Part shown: positions 42,401 through 64,000 of the stretch, one piece after another
Position numbering within the stretch: position 1 is the stretch's first letter
Layout of the letters: every line of letters begins with the position of its first letter
Source of the DNA: Mansonella perstans
Taxonomy: Eukaryota > Nematoda > Chromadorea > Rhabditida > Onchocercidae
Length of the DNA: 64,000 nucleotides
Reading direction: 5' to 3'
Assembly (NCBI GenBank): GCA_037074765.1
Contig: JBAMDO010000203.1
Span: 35,461-99,460 of the forward strand
Made by a program: the position numbers and the translations under genes
Notes under the pieces: model-generated
Databases searched by the model: none
What the model was told of the DNA's origin: nothing
Seen by the model: the letters and a program-made list of their open reading frames with translations, nothing else

Positions 42401-42821
42401 TTAATTAATTTCCATATTATAAAATTTTTGCAATTTTTAAAATTTTTATGAGATTCGTCCCTTTTTTTATTCTTTTCTTTCCAATATTTTTTTCAATAAG
42501 AGAATTTTTATTCGTCCTGCAAATTTTTGATTACAGAAGGGTTACTACAAGAATCCAACAATTATCAGGCGAACTTATCGAGTAACAGGTCGTATTGCTA
42601 ATGATAATATTGAAAATTTGCAATCACCGATGATCAGTTATCACTGTCAGCATCGAACAGTCTTTGAGCTTAACCAAGCTTCCAAATCAATGAGACGAGA
42701 ACAGTGGCGTAGACACAAACGAGGTGAATTGTTTTCGAAAATTGGAAAATACATAAGACATTTTATATTTCACTGCTTGCTCCAAAAATTCTTTTGGCAA
42801 AGACGAAGAATGTTGGCATAA
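39415..42821 (+). CDS. ITM2/BRI family type II membrane protein with BRICHOS domain
   Basis: ITM2 (BRI) proteins are single-pass type II proteins of the secretory pathway; their BRICHOS domain acts as a chaperone and proprotein convertases release a C-terminal peptide. In-phase exons are 39415-39741, 41208-41279, 41923-42033 and 42537-42821, giving 264 aa (human ITM2B has 266). The N-terminus is cytosolic, with one hydrophobic span at about residues 50-73, then 'YYGWC', where human ITM2B has Tyr-Tyr-Cys-Gly. 'ERISVPRF' and 'VHDFRKNLTAIVDL' match the conserved linker and start of BRICHOS. The two BRICHOS cysteines are Cys146 ('SNRCF') and Cys207 ('SYHCQHRT'). A furin-type site, RRHKR (228-232), precedes a 32-residue basic tail, compared with 23 residues in human BRI2. 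A possible extra exon at 40787-40872 breaks the frame and is listed separately. Confidence 0.88.
40787..40872 (+). other. Candidate frame-changing cassette exon in ITM2-like gene
   Basis: This 86-nt segment has a good acceptor ('tatcgtacag') and donor (GTAAAT), is open in the frame continued from exon 1, and reads 'VDAQLIIDEEIYPHHLNKP...HRNF'. Its length is not a multiple of three. If it is included, exon 3 is read in another frame and translation stops at the second codon of exon 4, leaving a membrane protein without BRICHOS. If it is skipped, the sequence 'NPDE' joins 'YYERISVP' exactly as in the family. It may be an alternative, poison-type exon, or a fortuitous open stretch. Confidence 0.45.
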
Positions 42822-45069
42822 AACTGAAAAAGCTAAAAATTTTTAAATTTTATCAGTGTTTGCCTTTATCCTTCTTTCTTTACATTTCAAATTTTCAAAA
42901 CTTTCATTAATAACTTTTTTGGATATTGTTTTTTTGATTTCCATCCTTTTTTGAATTCCAAGGATGAATTTATAGAAGGTTAATTTCAGAAGTGTTTGAT
43001 TCGCTGCAATTTACCGTTCTTAGTGGACAAGCAGTTGAAATGGATAAAATTATAATTAATTAAAATGGCATTATTTACAACACAATTGGTCTGCAAATGA
43101 TCGAAAATGAAGCTTGATGATTTACTGATACACATTGCTGTACATTTTTATTCCAGTTACGCTCGAGTACATTTTCTAACTTTAAAAAAAAAGATTGAAG
43201 GTTACTATCAATAACTCATATTCAAATATAGCAAGAGCAATGTTGGTTACGGAATTAATTAGCAAGATGACAAACTTCCTTTCATTCCTTAATGTAATAG
43301 ATAGTTTTTAAAACTGAAAACCTTGAATTATAATATGAATTACTGCGCTTTTGAAAGACCCTAACAAATTGAAAGAGAGCAAACGAAAATTTTATTCGGT
43401 ATGCCGTTCAAAAGAAACTGTAAGAGAGTGAATTTTCCCAGTTTTTTTTCATCTTTTCCCATTTACGAGAAATTTAATCAATGCTGTGAATTTATTTAAT
43501 TCAAAATATTTATTTTTAAAAGTCATTTATCTCAATGTTACATATATGCTAACAATAAACTGTATATCGAAAAAAATTTTTGTCAACAAAATTATGAATA
43601 AATCAATGAAGCGAAATTTGTTTAATATAAATTCTTACTAAAAAGGCAGAATCATGGAAGAAAATTTGCTGCTGAGGAAGATGAAAATTTAATTTCTTTT
43701 GGATAAAATCTCATGTTAAAATCACAAAAAAAACTTGTGAGCTTAAATAAAGTGCATATTGATAAATGAAATTACGTTTGTTTAAACAATATTACTCTAA
43801 ATTTGTCCGTATGTAAGGACTTTTTCGTAAATCAATTAAACGATTTCATAAAGTAGTTAACACTAATAATATTATTTCTTAATTTTTGTGAGAAGTATTA
43901 TTTTCATAGTGCTAATCACGAACTAATCACTTACTTGCAATTCATAATGATGAAAATTATATCACATTTGGCTTAAGTAAGATAAGCATTCTGAAAAACT
44001 GAAAAATTCTGAAAAATGAGTCTTGCAAAAGTATCATTGATCTATTCGGATACTGTTCCATTTATTCCTGTAACGTTAGCCGTCATATCAATATATACTG
44101 TTGGAATGGATCAATCAATATATTGAAATTAATTTGAAATTAATTTAAATTGTTGAATATTGAAATTAATTGAAATTAATTTGACATTTGACTATAAAAC
44201 AAATTCAAATTCACGATATCTTATACTATTTAATTTTTCTTCTTTTAACTAAATCGTTCATTTCTTACAATGCTTTCATCCGTCTACGGTTCCCATCTCG
44301 AAATATATTGTTTAGTTGAAAAATGAAATATGATCAAACAATTCAGAATAATTACTGATCAGTTGGTACAAGAAGATATTACTCTGTGAAGCTGCCAAAT
44401 TTTATCATTGTAAGATGCTTTAATCGATTTACTTAATCATTTGATATTTCACTCTGAAAACATTCCATATTAGTCTAATCTAATAGTAGTGTATAAAATG
44501 AACTTTCTATTTTTAAAGTATTACTTTATTTGCATTGAACTAACTATGCAAATAATTAATTAATGTTAAAATTTGACTTAATGATTGATTTTCTTTCTTG
44601 AATACGGTTACTTGTTATTTCTTCCTAATTTAAAAAGTGGTGAAATCAGTGTCAGTACGAACAGTATCAGTAAAAACAACTATTTTGATTTTGTTTTATT
44701 GGTCAAAGATAGTTCTTTTAGGTTAGCCATGCAGTAATGGTTGTATCACTTCACTTAATAATGTTGATCTAAATAGATTCTTTTTTACTTCAAGCCGGAT
44801 ATTTGGATAGGCTAAACTTATAGACAGCTGCAAATTCTCTTGCATTTCGTTGTACAATTTGACTCTTTTCAGCCTAAAAGTTTATTTGACACTCCTCGGA
44901 AAATTTTGCTATCTACAAATTCTTTTCAATGTATGTGTTTGTATTTATATTGGAATATGTGCTTCATAAAAATATTTCTTCTCTTCACTTTAATTTGCCT
45001 GATTTTGCCAATTCTTTGGGTAAGTCGTGAATTATTTGACTTTAGCGCGCAAATTTAGTGTGAATAGGG
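42822..45069. other. Spacer downstream of ITM2-like gene
   Basis: AT-rich DNA without a supported gene. A 72-codon open frame at 44840-45058 meets a good GTAAGT donor but has hydrophobic, low-complexity content and no partner exon, so it is not called. Confidence 0.5.
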
Positions 45070-45497
45070 TCATAAATTAAAACCATTTAGGAATTCAGCA
45101 ATTAAATTTGTTTGAATAATATAGAATAAATTTTGCAGGTGACCAAAGTTAAACACAAATAATGTTGGAAACGTAACAGCTGTAGTGCTACGTGACAGCC
45201 AACTTTCACCACTTGATGCGATGTTACGAGCCAGTAAGGTCAATTTGATTGTGCTTGAAATATTCGGGGGATTAAATCGGTTTTGGTAATGCAATTTGAC
45301 TTTCTCGACCATTACATGAACAAATTAAGCACGGATTATTATCACTAATACGTAAAATCTCCCCTCAAATATTCGGTGATTTGAATTCATCGGAACTTCT
45401 TGTGAGAGGTCGTTCCTTAACCAATATTCTCCAACGTTTATACCAGGGATGTTGTGTTGAATTGAGTTTGTGTGGTTGGATTGAGTTGCGGGAACAT
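45070..45497 (-). pseudogene. Decayed coding-like sequence behind an SL1 leader
   Basis: On the minus strand an ATG at 45497-45495 directly follows an SL1-like sequence. The ATG frame stops after 19 codons. A different frame then carries coding-like sequence ('NIPGINVGEYWLRNDLSQEV', then 'SSTIKLTLLARNIASSGESW') to 45070, interrupted by one TAA at 45327-45325. One frameshift plus one stop would explain this as a broken gene copy. The plus strand over 45303-45508 is also open for about 68 codons and ends at a GTAATT donor-like site, so strand assignment depends mainly on the leader. The protein family is not recognised. Confidence 0.4.
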
Positions 45498-45519
45498 CTC
45501 AAGCTTGGGTAATTAAACC
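45498..45519 (-). other. SL1 spliced-leader-like sequence fused to ATG
   Basis: The reverse complement of this 22-nt segment matches the nematode SL1 leader at 21 of 22 positions (GGTTTAATTACCCAAG is retained except for one T-to-C change next to it, with GAG at the end). It is followed immediately by ATG instead of the GTAA-type donor of an SL RNA gene, and no Sm-site-like AATTTTGG lies at the expected distance. This is what a genomic copy of a trans-spliced mRNA would look like. Confidence 0.6.
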
Positions 45520-47327
45520 TTTTTAAAATTATTAACAAACGCGAACGAAATTAAAAACATTAACAAACGCGGACGTAAATATTTAATGTAAGAGGGAAAA
45601 TTAGATAATGACATAAGTGTAATTGAATGAAGAAATAAATGAGTTGGAGAATTGACAATCTATATATAGTATTAGAAAAGGAGGGAATAATGGCTTGATA
45701 GAAAGATCATAAGGTCAAATGATAAAGGAGGGAATCATTTATGGTGGACAATAGATGATTTACATTAGCGGCATTTTTGAAGCGACACGGTGATAGAATA
45801 GGAATTACATACATACAAAAGAATGTAACTTTAGATCACAACAAAGACATAGGAATTAATTGAATGCGTCATTATGTCATTAACATTTATCTACAATTTG
45901 AATTATTGGCGGTTTCGCGATATGATCGTTCGCGGCAAAAGTAACTCGTCAATCAGACGAATCAAATTTGTTAATTGGAGAAATGACTGATGCTTTCATG
46001 ATGTGCCTGGTCAATGGAAATTTTACCGTTTCAAATAAATTGGGCCATAGTGCATCTGTTTGATAATTTTGTTGGTTTTTCAAAGACCTTAAATTGAAAT
46101 AATAGTACCTTAATAGTTTCTTTAAGTGTACTTATTTCATAAAATTCATTTGAAATTAGAATTCCGAGTTTGATTAGATTTTTTCCTTTTCTTCTATCGG
46201 TATAATTTTCGAGGTGAAGGCGAATAAACTATTATGTACTGGAAAATTTGTTTCTGAAATGTTTGTTTGGTAATTGAAATAAATATTTTCTATATATAGT
46301 TTCCCAAAATTACGTTTTATACGAAAACTAGTACTTCAAGGTGCATTTATCTCTCATTTAGAAACATAAATTTGGTGTAATAATGGAGTGATAATCTTAA
46401 AAGACATTCTTTAACATCATTTTACATAATAATTTCATCTAGTATTCTATTAATTTCATATTTATATACTAATTTCATATATTACATGATTGCAACAATT
46501 AATAACAATGGATTTGATCGGCTTGCATGAACTGTATGAATTTGCCGGTAAAAATAGGATTAATTAAAAAATAATCATTGTCTGGTCATTATCTGAAAAA
46601 AAAATAATAAAACTAAAAAGAAAGATTACAATAAGATAAATTGAAATTGCATAAGTGTAAAACTTTTCATTTAGTTAACTTTTAGTTTAAACTTATAATC
46701 TTTATACAGTAATTAAATTACCTAAAGAATGAACAAAATAAAACTGTTAATGTTATTTTTTCATGTGTAAAATTTAGTCCTCTTTATTTAAACAACTTTT
46801 TTTACTAAAAAGGTGGTTGGTATCAGTGCATGTATTATCCATTCTTTCATTAATCAATCCTAAAATTGGTAGTATTAAAATTATTTAAGAACATTATAAT
46901 TAAAAGCGTTTTTTCTTTTTTTCCGGAGATTTTCAACACAACAAAATAATCAATATTTTATGATTAGCTTCATAACCATATTTAAAATATGAATCGATTT
47001 ACAAGGATTCATTCAGCAGACTTATTCCATTTTATATGCTAAATCAATTTTGATTTCGATCCACGCATTGTTTTATAAGTCATAATGCAGCCATTTAGTA
47101 ATTTCTCAAAATTAAGCCGAACAAATGACGGCCCTTTTGAACATTATAGCAATCATAAAGTTTAAGAAATTCAATAAAAAAGCAATTAGAGTAGAAATTT
47201 GAATTTTTTGCTCGATGCCACAAATAAATGAACCAAATTATCCAGAGTGAGTTAGAAAAGATTGTGAACCGCTAATATAAATGATATGATGGTGAGAATT
47301 TAGAATGTTTAAAGTTTGTTTAAAGAT
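45520..47327. other. Spacer left of the 5S-like copy
   Basis: AT-rich spacer. A short near-duplicate pair ('attaacaaacgcg') occurs at about 45532-45580, and another ('aaaggaggga') at about 45676-45740. No gene was recognised. Confidence 0.45.
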
Positions 47328-47446
47328 GTCTACGACCATATTACATCGAAAGCACGATATCTCGTCCGATCTGTTAAGTTTAGCAACATTGGACCTGTTA
47401 GTACTTGAATCGGAGATGGCCTGAAAATCTCAAGGTTTTGGAGACA
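47328..47446 (+). rRNA. 5S rRNA, diverged copy (probable pseudogene)
   Basis: The segment is 119 nt long, as expected for 5S rRNA, and follows the nematode 5S sequence throughout: 'GTCTACGACCATA' at the 5' end, 'CTCGTCCGATCTG', the internal promoter region 'AAGTTTAGCAACATTGG', and 'TTAGTACTTGAATCGGAGAT' followed by GGCCTG. The ends pair (GTCT with AGAC) and a T6 run typical of Pol III termination follows at about 47448-47453. Many substitutions compared with the highly conserved functional 5S suggest a degenerate solitary copy rather than an active gene. Confidence 0.85.
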
Positions 47447-48175
47447 ATTTTTTAACTTTTACGCATTAGCGATGAGCGCATGTACTATTAAATTTAGAAC
47501 AAGATTCATATTTGATCATTTCTGGATAACCATATCAAGTTAACAGCAGGCGAGTACTGATCGCTCTGTTTTCAGCAAAACTTTTACTCACTGTAATCTG
47601 TTGCTTGTTCGGTGCATGATAATCATATAAAAATGATGAAGGGAAATAATTTATAGCATAAAAATAATGAAATGTTTTGTTGGTAGAAATTTGTGGTGTA
47701 AAGATTGTAATTCCAATGGTTTTCATACTTCTGTGATCATCGGTTGTTCAATTTCCAGACAAAGAATTCATCATTTCAAGGATGCTTCTTTATCTGCTTA
47801 AAATTATGAGTCACATCCTCTCATCGTTCCGCTTTTAAAATTCCTTTGCATGATAATTATGCTTACATGTACCATTACCCTCCTCCCTATAATGGGTTTC
47901 ACTTTTCCATTCGGGTCAGTTTTTTGATTTTAACTCAATTTATTGACGACGAGAACTTTTCTTTGGCACCAATCCGTATTTACCATCCTTTTTCGCTATT
48001 GCTTATCCCCACTTTCGATCCGTTTGCGCTATTGCTTATCGTTTGTAGCGTGCTGATGCTCTTTTCTTGTTAACGATAATAGTATTATACAAATGCAGCA
48101 CCACAAATCGAATAAAATTTGTATGCTAGTCGAACGACTGCTTTACACTTTAAATTGTCCACAGCAACGTTCACC

Positions 48176-48290
48176 GATTCAATTACCCAATTTAAGGTTC
48201 CTGAATGTTTGGTCTAGAGTTCTTGCTTCTATGGTTTGAAGTAAAATTTTGAGACGTGTCTGCAGGATGCAGTAGTACAGCTAGCAGAAA
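48176..48290 (+). ncRNA. Degenerate SL1 RNA-like sequence
   Basis: The first 21 nt resemble the SL1 leader (AATTACCCAA intact, a few substitutions and one missing base), followed by GTTC at the donor position. At position 68 lies AAATTTTGAGACGTGTCT, which closely resembles the Sm site and following bases of C. elegans SL1 RNA, where the Sm site begins near position 66. A small CTGCA/TGCAG hairpin follows. It is in the same orientation as, and about 0.85 kb downstream of, the 5S-like copy; nematodes commonly keep 5S and SL1 RNA genes linked. It is probably a pseudogene. The 3' end is approximate. Confidence 0.5.
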
Positions 48291-48474
48291 GTAGGTGGAA
48301 GTTGAAAATTTACATCTAAATTATAAATTCAGCCATCCATTCATCATGCATCAATCCATCCCTACTTGACATTGTTTAACGATATTTTGACTATTTATCA
48401 CTGTAGTAATTTCGGAAGAAGGTTTAGGAAATTTCAGGATTTTCAAAATAAGAGCGAGAAACTTTCTTAATGAA

Positions 48475-48651
48475 TCACAGTCCTGTCATAGTTTTGTCTT
48501 TTTTTTGCATTTTTCGATCGATTGAATTTTCCAATTTTTTGACTCTGTAATAATGTTGTGCAGCTTCCATTAACCAGTGTTGTCGATCTCGATAACTTAA
48601 AAATCTGTAGGAAGAAAGAGTATCAAAACAACGTTTCTTCTTGTGTGACAT
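48475..48651 (-). CDS. Small hypothetical ORF, possibly a remnant
   Basis: A 58-codon minus-strand frame runs from ATG at 48651 to TGA at 48475, with coding-like composition ('SYRDRQHWLMEAAQHYYR', then a Lys-rich tail). A good acceptor (TTCCTACAG) lies inside it, after which another frame is also open to 48432. Just upstream, 48600-48780 has a further open frame ('CFLLGGSYLGTKFSLCLFY') that ends in TGA within the ATG frame's start. The pattern could be two small exons with a 47-nt intron or a frameshifted pseudogene. The family is not recognised. Confidence 0.3.
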   Translation of the reverse strand: MSHKKKRCFDTLSSYRFLSYRDRQHWLMEAAQHYYRVKKLENSIDRKMQKKDKTMTGL

Positions 48652-50690
48652 CCATCATCAATCCTTCTTTATAAAACAAGCACAGAGAAAATTTGGTTCC
48701 TAAGTATGATCCGCCGAGTAGAAAACAAGCTTTTTTTGCCTTTCTGCCTACATTAATTTTTAATTCTGTCCAAAATATAGATTATTCAACTTATGTTCAT
48801 TTCTGTAAATATATGAATTGCAGAGAGCAGCCTAGACCACTTCACAGTGCGCAGACAGACAATTAAAAATTATAAGGGACCCAAGAAATTAAGCAGTTGC
48901 TCAAATTTCTTTAAATTAAATAATTGTTCAAATTTTTGTTGAATTAGGACTTTGCAAAAATTATGTTATGAATGAATTTTATAATTTTTGATTTTTTGCA
49001 TTTTATAAATTTATCATCGATTTTAATTTCTGTGTGAAGGTTTAATTTTTTTTCCAAAATAATCCTCTTTGTTTTGATTTTTAATGGTTGAAAAGGGAAG
49101 ATTTGTCTGAGAAATTTAGTTATTATTTTATTTAAGGGGATTTTGCATTTTATTAATTTATCTTCTAAGAACTATTAAAATTATATATGATCATTTTTTA
49201 AAACTAACAAGCAATAGTTTTTCCCGCATATACCGAAAGTGTTTCCAATTTTAGAAAAAAATTCCACTGCTAAAAACTACTAATATGAAGTTCACAAAAC
49301 AACTATTTCATTGTATATTCAAATTAAATTCATTTACACTTTCAGATAAGTTGAATTTCAAATTTTGAAAAACACGAAAGGCATTTTTTTGTTTTTGAAG
49401 AGTGAGAAGAAAATGAAATAATCAATCAAATTGATTTCGATAAAGCTTGAGGTGATTTGATTTTTTTTGACATCCTTGTTTGTTTCGGTTTTTTTAATGT
49501 TTGGACAGATTAATGAATAATAAAGGACAATTAAATATGAATAGCTGTCATGAAATAACTAAAAAAAAATTTTAAGCTTCTCAGAAATAAATAAGGCTAG
49601 TGGCTTATTTGACTTGCATGCTTGCAAATAATTGATGAAACGGTGTATTATTTCTGCTTTTTCGCCGTTTGTTGGTCGGTATGATTGAATATTCTTCCGA
49701 AAAGAAAGTGGTTACAAGAGTGAAAATTGGTTCATAAAAAATTTCTCGGCATTTTAAATTCTGTTATTTGTTTAACTTTATTACACTTTTTATCTCTTTC
49801 TTGAAGTCAATTTACAATAAAACAGTAAAAACTTCAATAAACTGTTGTTACAATGGAAAATTCAACAGAAACAACGGGAAAAAAGAAACATTTACAATTT
49901 ATTTCAAAAAGTTACTAGTATGAAATTTTAAAATTATTGGATCTAATTTTCTTCTTGCATTTCACAGCGAATAAGATTTCAGGTCAAAATAAAGGACTGA
50001 TCTTCAATCAGTCGATTGTTGTGATTTTTTGCTTTGATTGGTTATAGTGTTCAGGATAAATATAATATTTGTTAATACATCATTGCAACTGTGATATGCC
50101 AAACTGATAAAAGTGAAAAAAAGGTAATGTCAAAGTGAAAAACAAATAGATAATTGCAGTAATAAGTTATTGTACGCGGCTCATTTCCTTTTGCAATTTC
50201 TATTGCGTTGAATATTTTAATTATTATATAATTAAAAAGCTATAAATTCACTGCCTAATTGCATCGTTCATCAATGCTCATCTTTTTAGTTGAATTTAAA
50301 TTAAATTTCTGGCCTTTAGAGCAGCCATAAATTCCTCATTTAATGTGATATGCAATCTCTTGGGTGTATCAAAAAGTAAAAATGTCATCATTTGATTGTA
50401 TTAATTTTTCGCTTAAGCTCTTCTCTATTATTCCTCAGAGAATTTTATTTTCAATAAAAATTTCCTTTCACAATTATTTTGTTAGGCTTTCATTACACAG
50501 TTGTCACTAACAATATTATTGTAACTATAATTGAACTGAAAAGATTTGGATTTGTTTAAGCTATCATCACATAAGCTTTCAGTAAACCGGTTTGAAGGTT
50601 ATGTGAATAATACAGTGATAGATAATGCGCATATATTCGTTTAAGAGCAACAGTTTTTGCATAGTTTAACATGGACAACTGCGCTCTGTT

Positions 50691-50736
50691 TATGTGTATG
50701 TGTGTACGTATGTATGTGTATGTGTGTTTGTGTGCG
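50691..50736. repeat. TG-rich microsatellite
   Basis: An imperfect (TG)n run interrupted by 'ta' and 'acgta' steps, in the spacer upstream of the TMC gene. Confidence 0.8.
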
Positions 50737-50910
50737 AATGGTTCAATGATGAATGTGTTTTTTGAAACAATGTAATTTTTTAAATAATGAAATTTTGATG
50801 CAATTTTTGGAACAACATACTGCCTTCTGCCCGTTCACTTTCAGTTCATTTAATTTTCTTCCTAAAAACTTTATAAAACTCTATATTTCTAATTTGTAAT
50901 TATAATTCAT

Positions 50911-50992
50911 ATTTGGAACCGGAAATGAAACTTAAACTTTCAAATCCAATTATTTGGAACTGGAAATGAAATTTAGACTTTCAAATCCAATT
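50911..50992. repeat. 41-bp tandem duplication
   Basis: Two adjacent 41-bp units, 50911-50951 and 50952-50992, differ at only a few positions. Each starts 'atttggaac' and ends 'actttcaaatccaatt'. Confidence 0.9.
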
Positions 50993-52205
50993 TAGATTAA
51001 ATCCTCAAATTCCACGTTCTTGACTTTTCTGAATTTTTGCATTGAACTAATTAACTGATTTGACAAGTAGACCATTAATTTATCCAGTTTCATTCATTCA
51101 TCCGATATTGTTTGATGAAACGCGACGATAATTATTGTTTTTCATTTTCTTAACCTACTCTTCTTGATTGTGATATATATGTAAAAATATTTTTTTAATG
51201 TTAGCCAAAGTTTTCTTTGAACAGTTTTCTTTGAACTAACAGCATTTCCAATGGTAATTAATTACCAACTGCTCCCTCCAGTCTTCCTTGTCATAGTCTC
51301 GTCCATTCCATTTTTTCTGCTTTTGCTCCGCCTTCCTCTACCTTGATTCATTTATGCTTTCCGATTACCGGAATATTTTTATTATGCATCTCGACTAAAC
51401 TATTTATTCCCCGATTCGAATTTTCAAACATTTTTGTTTCTTTATAGAATCATGACTTACAATTTTCATGCATCACTAAAATTATTACGGCTAAATAACT
51501 ATTTCACATAGCGTAAATTTCCTTAATTGTTCAATCCAGGCTGCTGATCAATAGAATTTTATGGATTAACATATGAGTTGTTCGTTGACGACATTTTGGA
51601 ATTGATCATTTAGATTATGACGAACCCAATTTGCTTCTAAAGTGTAGTAAAATATCATTTGTTGCATTTCATGTGGAATTTTTCAAAGTTTTTTTTGAAA
51701 TTTAAGTTGACATATTCATAATTCTGTTTACTTTTTGTAGTTTTAAAAATCGCATCCCTCAATAGTTTGGCTATTCGAAATACTTTTACTTTTCTTGAAT
51801 TTTTTTACGCCTGCAAATTTATTTTGAAATTCTGAGAAATATTCGGATAAGTAAAAATTTACAATTGAAAATGTCCGAAGACCTTTAGATCCCAATATAA
51901 TTTAATCTGATTAAATTTTCCGTTCAAATTTGAACTTGCTTTCGAAATACATTTATTTTCGTAATATTTGCGTGAACAAAGTGAAAATTAATCATTTTAA
52001 TAAGTTTTAATCGATTTCCTTAAAAGAATTATTTCGCTTAGTGATATATTCTCCTGCTCAATATCCATTTCATTATGATGATGATGACCACGACGATGAT
52101 GATAATGAGATGATGATCAGATACGTCATTTCGTTATGAGGTAAACATGGCCATCATTTATTCACGTTATATTCCACTATCATAATTATTGCTATAATCA
52201 TAATT

Positions 52206-63956
<11,751 letters not shown>

Positions 63957-64000
63957 GTAAGTATATTACAAACCATTTCAATAATCGCTTATCTAAATTT

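Larger units (their letters stand above)
48781..52205. other. Spacer upstream of TMC gene
   Basis: AT-rich DNA with a 41-bp direct duplication at 50911-50992, a TG-rich microsatellite at 50691-50736 and a GAT-rich tract at 52075-52126. The TMC promoter and any 5' exon should be here, but none could be identified with confidence. Confidence 0.5.

Noticed and set aside
45303..45508. Plus-strand open frame of about 68 codons ending at a donor-like GTAATT
   Set aside because: It has no ATG or clear acceptor, and its end coincides with the reverse complement of the SL1-like leader. The minus-strand interpretation explains more, though this is not fully excluded.
48193..48264. Minus-strand exon-like segment reading 'TRLKILLQTIEARTLDQTF' with CAG acceptor and GTAATT donor
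   Set aside because: It exactly overlaps the SL RNA-like sequence read in reverse: the donor-like GTAATT is the complement of the leader's AATTAC. No partner exon in phase was found.

Overview
The window reads as nuclear DNA of a parasitic nematode, most likely a filarial or other spirurid species. This is an inference from strongly AT-rich DNA, small exons with GT..TTTCAG-type introns, trans-splice-like acceptors just upstream of start codons, and diverged 5S rRNA and spliced-leader (SL1) sequences lying near each other. No bacterial operons, CRISPR array, phage or intact transposon was seen. Most long open frames in the AT-rich spacers look like noise, so genes had to be assembled by hand from exons, splice sites and reading-frame phase.

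Layout. 1-8.3 kb: AT-rich DNA with a long hairpin, a degenerate tandem repeat and CT-rich tracts; the 3' end of the next gene may be hidden here. 8.3-13.9 kb (minus): six in-phase exons of a glypican core protein, lacking both ends. 14-22.3 kb: spacer with two small unexplained coding-like islands. 22.3-26.3 kb (plus): complete eight-exon PP1-type serine/threonine phosphatase, all metal-site motifs present but with an altered C-terminal loop. 27.9-31.3 kb (minus): complete five-exon AIG1/ADTRP (FAR-17a) membrane hydrolase, 243 aa. 31.3-39.4 kb: spacer with microsatellites. 39.4-42.8 kb (plus): ITM2/BRI family type II membrane protein with BRICHOS domain and furin-type site, 264 aa, plus a candidate frame-changing cassette exon. 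42.8-52.2 kb: spacer holding a diverged 5S rRNA copy, a degenerate SL RNA-like sequence 0.85 kb downstream, a 21/22 match to the SL1 leader fused directly to an ATG, and decayed coding-like islands. 52.2 kb to the right edge (plus): a TMC (transmembrane channel-like) gene with at least 24 exons, continuing beyond the window.

The genes do not form an operon or pathway; they are separate genes on both strands. By family knowledge they cover cell-surface signalling (glypican), phosphorylation control (PP1), lipid hydrolysis (AIG1/ADTRP), secretory-pathway processing (ITM2/BRI) and mechanosensation or membrane excitability (TMC). The observations most worth follow-up are the genomic SL1-ATG junction, the 5S/SL RNA relic pair, the frame-changing cassette exons in the ITM2 and TMC genes, and the long extracellular insertion in TMC. 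I did not find a convincing wholly new system.
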